From the NCBI GenBank assembly GCA_028692715.1, contig JAQUWU010000033.1:1-56868 (forward strand): DNA of 56,868 bases. Reading direction: 5' to 3'. Of the stretch, positions 35,531 through 42,873 are shown one piece after another (position 1 is the stretch's first letter; each line of letters begins with the position of its first letter). The notes under the pieces are model-generated. The model saw only the letters and a list, made by a program, of their open reading frames with translations. It did not search any database and was not told the origin of the DNA. This DNA is from Paludibacter sp. (GTDB taxonomy: Bacteria; Bacteroidota; Bacteroidia; Bacteroidales; Paludibacteraceae). The translations under genes and the position numbers were made by a program.

Positions 35531-38500
35531 TTAAAAGTTAACAGAAATTCCTGCTGTATAAACTGATGGTATAGGATAAGTTCCGCCACTGTCTATACCT
35601 CCAGTTAAAATGCTTCCACCAATTTCAGGTGTATATCCAGAATTAGATTTGAATGTAATAGGGTTTTGAGCGCTTACATACACTCTTGCTTTGCCTATAC
35701 CCAGAGTTGCTAATGTGTTTTTGGGTAAATTATATCCTAATTGAATAGAGCGAACCCTAAAGTAAGATGCACTTTCTAATAAATTGGTCGATGGTAGAAA
35801 ATTGTTTCCCCTCGAATTATCCAATATCGGTTCGAAGTTTGAAGTACCTTCTCCATGCCAACGGTTTAATGCTGAAGTGTAATAGTTGAATTGTGCATAT
35901 TGAGGGAGCTTTTTAGTGTTTATAATGCTATTCCCAGCAGAACCATTAAAATCTATTGATATATCGAAGTTAGAATAACCAACATTTACACTCATGCCAT
36001 ACGTAAAAGTTGGTATGGTTGTACCAATGAAATCCCTATCTTTATCTGTAATTTCTTCATCTCCATTTAAATCTTTGTATTTAATGTCTCCAGGTTTTGA
36101 TGTCCATGAGGCTGGATAATAATTGTCTATTTCATCTTGAGTTTGAAATATACCTTCCTGAACATATCCATAAATTGCACCGATGGAGTGACCTACTGAA
36201 GTTCTATGATATGTTGAAACTAAGTCTGAATTGTCGTTTCCTAATGCAAGAACTTCGTTCTTCAGCGTTGCTCCATTAACGCTAACTCCATAATCAAAAC
36301 CTCCTATTTTATCTTTCCAACCAACAATAAATTCTACACCACTATTTTGAACCGAGCCTGCATTTGTTATTGCGTATCCCGAACCAACAGATGCAGGAGG
36401 ATCAACATAAGCCAACAAATCATTGGTGGTTTTTGAATAATAGGTTAGTTCTACATTCATACGGTTTTTAAATAACTGACTTTCAAATCCGGCATCCAAT
36501 CCGCTAACAACTTCCCAGTGTATGTTTTCATCTACGACGTAGTCCTGAGTAGGAAGATAGTATGTAACTCCACCAGCCACAACTTGTTGTCCTTTTGGAT
36601 TTATACTTGGAAGCCATAAATAATTTCCTATTTTATCATTCCCGAGCTTCCCCCATGATGCCTTTACTTTTAAATAATCAATATCATTCGTCATGTCTTT
36701 CCAAAAGTTCTCTTCGCTTGCAATCCAGCCTAATCCCACTGAAGGAAAATATCCCCATCTATTGGTTGGCGAAAATTTAGAGGAACCGTCCGCACGAAAA
36801 GTAAGAACCGCTATGTATTTGTTGTCATACGAATAGTTAATTCTACCCAAATAGGAAGCAAAAGATTCTGAAGAATACCAGTCGCTATTATACTTTTTCA
36901 AATCGGAGCCCATGCTTAACATCCAAAAATCTTCCGGAACAATCGTTGTGCTACCACTAATTAAAGAGTCTGTTGAAGCACTAAAACCTTTACTCTCCGA
37001 TACTCTTGCAGTATAGCCTGCCAAAGCTCCAATTCTATGTTTATCAATTACTTTATTGTAGTTTAAAATATAGTCAACTTGATATTTAGAATATTCAGAT
37101 GTACTTCTACTAAAAGAGGTTTTTTCGCTTTTATGTGATGATATAGATGTCTCATTATTAACATCGTAATACGGAGTGAAGTCACTACCCATACTTATAC
37201 CTAAATCTCCGTAAGCAGTTGCTTTAAAACTAAAATCTTTTAAAAAGTTGATTTCGGCATAGATATTACCAACAGCTCGATAACCATAACTTTCGGAAGT
37301 TCCTTTGTTTATTTCCATAACGGCCACTGGGTTTGCAACATCTTTTTGAATGTTGGGCGATGGTGTATAGTATGATCCAATATTGTTTACATCATGATCT
37401 TCCTCTGGAGAATAAGGCGAGTAAGTTGGTAATGCTTTCGCTGCATTTGAAACACTTGCAGTGGCTGGATCATTATCCCAACGGTTTAATGTAACGTTAC
37501 CACCCACCTTTATATTTTTACTTACCTTATAATCACCAGCCCATCGTCCATTAAAACGTTGGTACGAATTATAATTTACAATACCATCTTGTTTGAAATA
37601 TCCCAGCGAAAGTACAGTGCTAGCATTATCTGTAGACTGAGAAATAGTAATACCATGGTTTGTAATTAATGCTGGGCTAAAAATATAAGATTGCCAATCG
37701 GTACCTCCACCTAATAAATCCCCCACCCAATCTGCTGCTGTTGGATCAATATTTTTTAGTTGTTCATTATATAACATGGTGAAATCTGATGCATTTGTCA
37801 ATTTTAGACGATCTCGATCACTTAAAACCTGTAGCCCACCATATCCATCATAGTTTACAGTTAACTTGCCTTTTGAAGCTCGTTTGGTAGTGACGATTAT
37901 CACACCATTAGCACCTTGAACACCGAAAATTGCCAACGATGAAGGATCTTTTAAAACTTCCATCGAACTGATATCAGTTGGATTAATAAAATCAATATTG
38001 TCTGTGAATAACCCATCCACGATGAATAATGGGTTCGTACTTGCATTAATAGTTGCAACACCCCTAATTCTTATTGTGGGCGAACCACCGGCAGAACCAT
38101 TGTTTGTTAAAACCAATCCTGGAACTTTACCCTGCAAAGCTTTCACAGGATTATAATCGGGCGATGTTTTAAGATCTTCGCCACTGATTGATACGATTGA
38201 TCCTGTCAAGTCTCTTTTACGAGCAGTACCATAACCGACTACAACGATTTCATCCAATCCTTTCGCTTCGGATTCAAGTGAAACATTGAAAATTCCACCC
38301 GATGTGATTTTCAGCGTTACTGATTTCATTCCTACAAAACTAAAAGCTACAGAACTGTTTTTAGGTATCTCTGTAAGTTGATACTTTCCATTAAAATCTG
38401 TAATTGTGCCTAAAGTTGTACCTTCAACTTTTACACTCACTCCAATTAAAGTTTCACCGGTAGCCTTGTCCGTAACTGTACCATTGATACTTAGCTTGTT

Positions 38501-38563
38501 TTGTGCGGAAAGAGTTAAACAAGTTAGCATTAATGGTAAAATAATAATAAATAGTTTTTTCAT
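35531..38563 (-). CDS. SusC/RagA-family TonB-dependent outer-membrane transporter
   Basis: 1,010 residues, full length. Signal peptide 1-20, then a carboxypeptidase-regulatory-like domain (INGTVTDKATGETLIGVSV to about 100), the TonB box region LDEIVVVGYGTARKRDLTGS, the plug with GKVPGLVL, SPTIRIRG and NPLFIVDG, and a 22-strand barrel ending in a Phe (TAGISVNF). Imports oligosaccharides through the outer membrane with energy from TonB-ExbBD. It begins 22 bp after the GH144-like gene, in the same operon. No FecR-type signalling domain is present, so control does not go through an anti-sigma factor; the SusR-like regulator upstream is the likely sensor. Confidence 0.96.
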   Translation of the reverse strand: MKKLFIIILPLMLTCLTLSAQNKLSINGTVTDKATGETLIGVSVKVEGTTLGTITDFNGKYQLTEIPKNSSVAFSFVGMKSVTLKITSGGIFNVSLESEAKGLDEIVVVGYGTARKRDLTGSIVSISGEDLKTSPDYNPVKALQGKVPGLVLTNNGSAGGSPTIRIRGVATINASTNPLFIVDGLFTDNIDFINPTDISSMEVLKDPSSLAIFGVQGANGVIIVTTKRASKGKLTVNYDGYGGLQVLSDRDRLKLTNASDFTMLYNEQLKNIDPTAADWVGDLLGGGTDWQSYIFSPALITNHGITISQSTDNASTVLSLGYFKQDGIVNYNSYQRFNGRWAGDYKVSKNIKVGGNVTLNRWDNDPATASVSNAAKALPTYSPYSPEEDHDVNNIGSYYTPSPNIQKDVANPVAVMEINKGTSESYGYRAVGNIYAEINFLKDFSFKATAYGDLGISMGSDFTPYYDVNNETSISSHKSEKTSFSRSTSEYSKYQVDYILNYNKVIDKHRIGALAGYTARVSESKGFSASTDSLISGSTTIVPEDFWMLSMGSDLKKYNSDWYSSESFASYLGRINYSYDNKYIAVLTFRADGSSKFSPTNRWGYFPSVGLGWIASEENFWKDMTNDIDYLKVKASWGKLGNDKIGNYLWLPSINPKGQQVVAGGVTYYLPTQDYVVDENIHWEVVSGLDAGFESQLFKNRMNVELTYYSKTTNDLLAYVDPPASVGSGYAITNAGSVQNSGVEFIVGWKDKIGGFDYGVSVNGATLKNEVLALGNDNSDLVSTYHRTSVGHSIGAIYGYVQEGIFQTQDEIDNYYPASWTSKPGDIKYKDLNGDEEITDKDRDFIGTTIPTFTYGMSVNVGYSNFDISIDFNGSAGNSIINTKKLPQYAQFNYYTSALNRWHGEGTSNFEPILDNSRGNNFLPSTNLLESASYFRVRSIQLGYNLPKNTLATLGIGKARVYVSAQNPITFKSNSGYTPEIGGSILTGGIDSGGTYPIPSVYTAGISVNF

Positions 38564-38585
38564 AATGTATTGATCGAAAGTGTGA

Positions 38586-40184
38586 TTATTTATTGTCTGT
38601 TTTATCTTTGTAATAGAAATTCAAAATCTTAAGTCCGTTTTTTATTTCGGGATTGCTCATAAATAATTTCCAGAGTAAACCACTTCTGTAATTTTCTATC
38701 ATTACAGCAATCGGTCCTTCATCTATGGCCAGATAACTGCGAACCACCTGTTGCCCTTCAACTAATCCCGGATTGTAAGCATCGTAGAATCCATATTTAC
38801 CAAACAATTGTTTTCCCTTATCAAAATAGAAATGACGGATAACATCCATTGATTCTTTTGGTGTGTATACAATTGAGGATACAGCAGCGGTTGGCGATAC
38901 AGTGCCATTGTCATCGGTTGTTCCTGGATGGTGCGATGAGTAACCAACTAATGGATCGTCAGAGGAAGTGAAACCCCAGCAATTTGCTCCGTATCCGGAG
39001 TGCTTTTTGGGATTGTCAATAGCGTAAGCTCTGTGTATTAGAGCGTGTGCACGGTTGCGTTCAAAATAATTTGTATTCTCATCAGTTAATCCATTTGGAT
39101 TTAAACCCAAAAAAGAATAATGGGTAAAAAACAGTGGACCACCATAATCCATTCCCAAATCAAGTTTAATTCCATAGTAACTTTTCCCATTCAAATAATA
39201 GTTTGAGCTTGTATAACACCTCTCATATACTGATAGTTCAATAGGATGAGTTGGTGATGAAGCGGCCAAAATATAGGTTATCAAGGTTTCATCAAATCCC
39301 TTAATCCGATGATTCATTTTGAATCCATAATTTTTCGACCAATGCCAATACAGCGAATCTTTTCCCTGTGTATACCATTCCCAATCTATAGTTTCCCAAA
39401 GCTTTGTAATTCTATTTGACAAATTCTTTTCGCTTTCAGTTCCATTCAAATAATACTGACGGGCAGTCAATAATCCCTGAGTCAGAAAAGCTGTTTCAAC
39501 AAGGTCACCGCCATCATCAAACTGACTGAAACTGAAAACTTTTCCGGTTTCAGCATTGTACCAATGTGCCCAAGCTCCATGAAAACGTTCGGTTTTTTCA
39601 AGAAATCCGACAATTTTATTGATCGTTTGGTAGGCATTCTCTTTGCTGTAATAATTCCGTTCCGCTCCGGCAATTAGTGCCATTATTCCGAAACCTGTTC
39701 CACCAGTTGTAACAATATTGCTATTTACATCATTGCTTCGTTCGCGTGCCATTCCGGTTATCGGATCAGCAAAATCGTAGAAGTAACGGGTAGTATATCG
39801 TTGAACCATATCCAACAATTCATCATCCGAAGCAGGTTTCATCATTGTTGTTACTTCGAATTTAACAGCGTCTATACTTTTTACTGATAATCCTTTAGGA
39901 ATTATTTTGTATATAATTTTTTTGTCTGTAGTAACTGGTTTTTTAAAAAAATCCAGATATGTATCAGAACAATTTTCATTTTTCAAGTCGAAAGTTTTTC
40001 CATTATCTGTAGAACAATAAATTTCGTATATAAAACCCTGCGTATTTTTCCAGTTAAGTTCAACATGTGCAGGATAAGCCGTAGCTTTCATGCCAGATGG
40101 CACAACATATTTTGGAGTCTCAGCAATTAAAGTGCCGAAAATAATTATCACTATAGTGGTTAATATGTTTCTTTTATTGTTCAT
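38586..40184 (-). CDS. GH144-like glucanase with N-terminal Fn3-like domain
   Basis: 532 residues. A signal peptide (cleavage near residue 22, no lipobox) suggests periplasmic or secreted location, unlike its lipoprotein paralogue. Residues about 28-110 are an Fn3-like beta-sandwich, then the (alpha/alpha)6 barrel: TTGGTGFGIMAL, HWYNAETGKVFSF, GGDLVETAFLTQGLLTARQYY, GFDETLITYILAASSP, GGPLFFTHYSFLGLNP and PIAVMIENYRSGLLWKL. The acidic residues in GGDLVETAFL and GFDET are candidates for catalysis; I have not mapped them to a structure. It probably cleaves beta-1,2-glucan, perhaps handling shorter oligomers after import. It starts 3 bp from the stop of the Cys-rich gene and is followed by susC. 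Confidence 0.86.
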   Translation of the reverse strand: MNNKRNILTTIVIIIFGTLIAETPKYVVPSGMKATAYPAHVELNWKNTQGFIYEIYCSTDNGKTFDLKNENCSDTYLDFFKKPVTTDKKIIYKIIPKGLSVKSIDAVKFEVTTMMKPASDDELLDMVQRYTTRYFYDFADPITGMARERSNDVNSNIVTTGGTGFGIMALIAGAERNYYSKENAYQTINKIVGFLEKTERFHGAWAHWYNAETGKVFSFSQFDDGGDLVETAFLTQGLLTARQYYLNGTESEKNLSNRITKLWETIDWEWYTQGKDSLYWHWSKNYGFKMNHRIKGFDETLITYILAASSPTHPIELSVYERCYTSSNYYLNGKSYYGIKLDLGMDYGGPLFFTHYSFLGLNPNGLTDENTNYFERNRAHALIHRAYAIDNPKKHSGYGANCWGFTSSDDPLVGYSSHHPGTTDDNGTVSPTAAVSSIVYTPKESMDVIRHFYFDKGKQLFGKYGFYDAYNPGLVEGQQVVRSYLAIDEGPIAVMIENYRSGLLWKLFMSNPEIKNGLKILNFYYKDKTDNK

Positions 40185-40187
40185 TTT

Positions 40188-40424
40188 CTATATGCTGAAT
40201 TTTCTGTATATCTCTTTTCTTACCGGACAATTACATGTTTTAGAATTGCCAAAACTCATTTTATAATTACAAACATCATTACAATGAATAAAAAGAACTT
40301 TCCCTTCAACCCATCTATCTACTTTGGTATTTAAACAAGTAGCCTTATTGTTTTTTAAGCATTCAAAGTCTTTAGAACAATGAGCTGTTATGGATAATAT
40401 TTTGTTATCGATTTCTATACTCAT
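40188..40424 (-). CDS. Small cysteine-rich protein of unknown function
   Basis: 78 residues, no signal peptide. Seven Cys at 16, 22, 30, 48, 52, 64 and 66, with CNDVC and CNCPVRKEIYRKF at the end. The spacing could bind zinc or an iron-sulfur cluster, or form a small folded knot; none is proved. I recall similar unnamed small proteins ending CTCPVR(K/L)xI in other Bacteroidales, but I cannot name a family. It is placed tightly in the operon: 26 bp behind the GH3 gene and 3 bp before the GH144 gene, so it is surely co-transcribed with the locus. Stop and start spacing and the coherent Cys pattern argue that it is a real gene. Confidence 0.7.
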   Translation of the reverse strand: MSIEIDNKILSITAHCSKDFECLKNNKATCLNTKVDRWVEGKVLFIHCNDVCNYKMSFGNSKTCNCPVRKEIYRKFSI

Positions 40425-40450
40425 TGATTTTTATATTAGTTTATTGTTTC

Positions 40451-42679
40451 CTATTGAACTGATAATGCAAAATTCGTTTCCTTCACATCCCTTGAATTTC
40501 CTCCGATAAATAGTTTGAAGTCTCCCGGCTCAGTGCCGTAAGTCATATCCAATCGGTGAAAAGCCAGCATATCAGGAGTTATTTTGAAAGTTATCACTTT
40601 ACTTTCTCCCGCTTTTAAGTAGATTTTTTCAAATCCCTTAAGCTCTTTTACAGGGCGGGTTACACTTCCTACCAAATCCCTGATATAACATTGAACCACT
40701 TCCTCACCATCGACTCCACCTGTGTTTGTTACATTCACTGAAGCTTCCAAATTACCATTTTCAGTCAATTCACTAGTCGAAAGTTTTATATCCGAATAAA
40801 CAAAAGTGCTGTAACTCAAACCAAATCCAAAAGGATACAAGGGATCGTTAGGACAATCGATATAACGTGATTTGTATTTCGGATTTTCAAGATAAAGCGG
40901 TCGTCCGGTATTTTTTTCGTAGTAGAAAATCGGCACTTGTCCCAACGTTCTCGGGAAAGTCATAGTCAGTTTTCCTGACGGATTATAATCACCAAACAAA
41001 ACCTGTGTAATTGCTTTTCCACCCATTGTTCCCGGATACCAGGCTTCCAGTATTGCATCAGCCAAAGTTGATTCCTTTGATAAATCAAGTGGACGTCCGT
41101 TCATTAGAACAACGATTACTGGTTTATTTAACGTTTTAAGTTTTTCGAGTAATTCAGTCTGAACACCAGGAATTTTTATACTTGTGCGACTGGCAGCTTC
41201 ACCACTCCATTCCCAATCTTCGCCAATGACCATTACAATTTTATCAGCACGACGCGCTAAAGCAATGGCAGCCGGAAAACCACTTCGATCTTCACCCATT
41301 TTTTTGCATCCTTCAGTATAAATCACATTTGATTCGCCATTGTAAAGTTTTATTTCATCAATTGTGGATTTCATAAAATCCCAATCTCCTGCAGCCTTCC
41401 AAGATCCTAATAAGTCTCTGGTAGAAGCAGCTAATTCACCTATGACAACAATTTTTTCACCTTTTTGAAGTGGAAGAACATTATTCTCATTTTTCAGAAG
41501 AACCATTGATTTTTTAGCTACATCCAAAGCTGCTTCCAAATGCTCAGGAGCATAAACCAAACGTTTTTCCCGTTCCTCATTGCAGTATTTATAGGGGTCA
41601 TCGAACAAATCAAGCATAAACTTCACTTTTAGAATTCGTCTAACAGATTCGTCAATAAGTTTGACATCTAATAATCCTTCATTAACCTGATTTTTCAGGT
41701 ATTTGAAATAAACTTCACCCTGCATGTCCATATCAACACCGGCTTTTATAGCCAATAAACCTGCATCAACTTCGTTGGCAACAATACCGTGATTCACCAT
41801 TTCATTGATTGAAGTATAATCCGTAACCACAAAACCTTTAAATCCAAGTTCTGTGCGTAAAAGATCGGTAAGTAGATATTTACTCCCGGAGGCAGGGATG
41901 CCATCCAGTTCGTTAAAAGAAGACATAACGCTCATTGCTCCAGCATCGATGGCCGCTTTGTAGGGTGGGAGATAGGTGTCCAGAAAAACACGTTTTGACA
42001 TATCCACCGTATTATAATCGCGTCCTGCAAGCGGAGCACCATATGCTGCAAAATGTTTTACACAGGCAAGAATGGAAAGCGAATCGGATAAATCGTTTCC
42101 CTGAAAACCATGAACACGAGCTACAGCAATTAAAGAACCCAAATAAGGATCTTCGCCTGCACCTTCCGATACGCGTCCCCAACGAGGTTCAACTGAAATG
42201 TCGCACATTGGTGCAAAAGTCCAGTTAATTCCGGAAGCTGCAGCTTCGATGGCAGAAACACGGGCTGATTTTTCAATCGCTACCATATCCCAAGAAGCGG
42301 ATTCGCCAAGAGAAATAGGAAAAATTGTTTTGTGGCCGTGAATAACATCGTAACCGAATAATAGGGGAATACCCAGTCTCGATTCTTCTACAGCAATTTT
42401 CTGAAGTTTGCGTGTGTATTTTGCGGTATGTGCGTTAAAGATGTTTCCACAATTTCCTGAACGGATATCATCTAAATAACCGCTTTTAAGTGTAGGTCCG
42501 GTAACATCCCAGTCACTGGTGTATAATACCATCTGACCAATTTTTTCTTCCAGTGTCATTAATTTTATCACTGAATCAACCCGTTGATCCAATCGTTCTT
42601 CGGTCGAAGATATATTCGATTTATTGCAGGAAGTAAAAATAAGTACAAAAAGGAGTGAGGTAAAAATATATTTTTTCAT
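40451..42679 (-). CDS. GH3 beta-glucosidase lipoprotein (probable beta-1,2-oligoglucoside specificity)
   Basis: 742 residues from the ATG at 42679; the longer frame is rejected because MKKYIFTSLLFVLIFTSC gives a clean lipoprotein signal and a promoter (42714-42746) lies in the extra part. N-terminal TIM barrel with WGRVSEGAGEDPYLGS, the KHFAAYGAP motif, and the nucleophile Asp287 in GFVVTDYTS; then the alpha/beta sandwich (VVIGELAASTRDLLGSW; VMVIGEDWEWSGEAASR with the acid/base region) and a C-terminal Fn3-like domain (ASVNVTNTGGVDGEEVV). It removes glucose from the non-reducing end. The pairing with GH144 recalls the sophorose-cleaving BT_3567 type of B. thetaiotaomicron (from memory). First gene of the operon; probably periplasmic, anchored by its lipid. 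Confidence 0.93.
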   Translation of the reverse strand: MKKYIFTSLLFVLIFTSCNKSNISSTEERLDQRVDSVIKLMTLEEKIGQMVLYTSDWDVTGPTLKSGYLDDIRSGNCGNIFNAHTAKYTRKLQKIAVEESRLGIPLLFGYDVIHGHKTIFPISLGESASWDMVAIEKSARVSAIEAAASGINWTFAPMCDISVEPRWGRVSEGAGEDPYLGSLIAVARVHGFQGNDLSDSLSILACVKHFAAYGAPLAGRDYNTVDMSKRVFLDTYLPPYKAAIDAGAMSVMSSFNELDGIPASGSKYLLTDLLRTELGFKGFVVTDYTSINEMVNHGIVANEVDAGLLAIKAGVDMDMQGEVYFKYLKNQVNEGLLDVKLIDESVRRILKVKFMLDLFDDPYKYCNEEREKRLVYAPEHLEAALDVAKKSMVLLKNENNVLPLQKGEKIVVIGELAASTRDLLGSWKAAGDWDFMKSTIDEIKLYNGESNVIYTEGCKKMGEDRSGFPAAIALARRADKIVMVIGEDWEWSGEAASRTSIKIPGVQTELLEKLKTLNKPVIVVLMNGRPLDLSKESTLADAILEAWYPGTMGGKAITQVLFGDYNPSGKLTMTFPRTLGQVPIFYYEKNTGRPLYLENPKYKSRYIDCPNDPLYPFGFGLSYSTFVYSDIKLSTSELTENGNLEASVNVTNTGGVDGEEVVQCYIRDLVGSVTRPVKELKGFEKIYLKAGESKVITFKITPDMLAFHRLDMTYGTEPGDFKLFIGGNSRDVKETNFALSVQ

Positions 42680-42713
42680 TGCATTGTGATTTTTTTCGAT
42701 TAGAATTAACACC

Positions 42714-42746
42714 ACAAAGAAACACATTGATATTTCCTATTGCAAA
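42714..42746 (-). promoter_or_regulatory. Promoter of the glucan-utilisation operon
   Basis: Minus strand TTTG (42743-42746), 21 bases, TTTCTTTG (42714-42721), one base off TAnnTTTG. A start near 42708 leaves a leader of about 28 bases before the GH3 start. Confidence 0.6.
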
Positions 42747-42783
42747 TTTCAAGACCCAATAAGAACCCTACATTTAAAAAATA

Positions 42784-42831
42784 TAAAAAAAAATGACCCC
42801 ATTTTATCCCTACAAAGAAATAAAACGGGGT
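42784..42831 (-). terminator. Terminator of the SusR-like regulator gene
   Basis: ACCCCATTTTAT (42796-42807) pairs with ATAAAACGGGGT (42820-42831), 11 of 12 positions, and on the minus strand a T-run follows. It separates the regulator from the operon it faces. Confidence 0.85.
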
Positions 42832-42873
42832 AATAAAGTACTGTTATATTGTCATCTAACTATAGTTCAAAAA

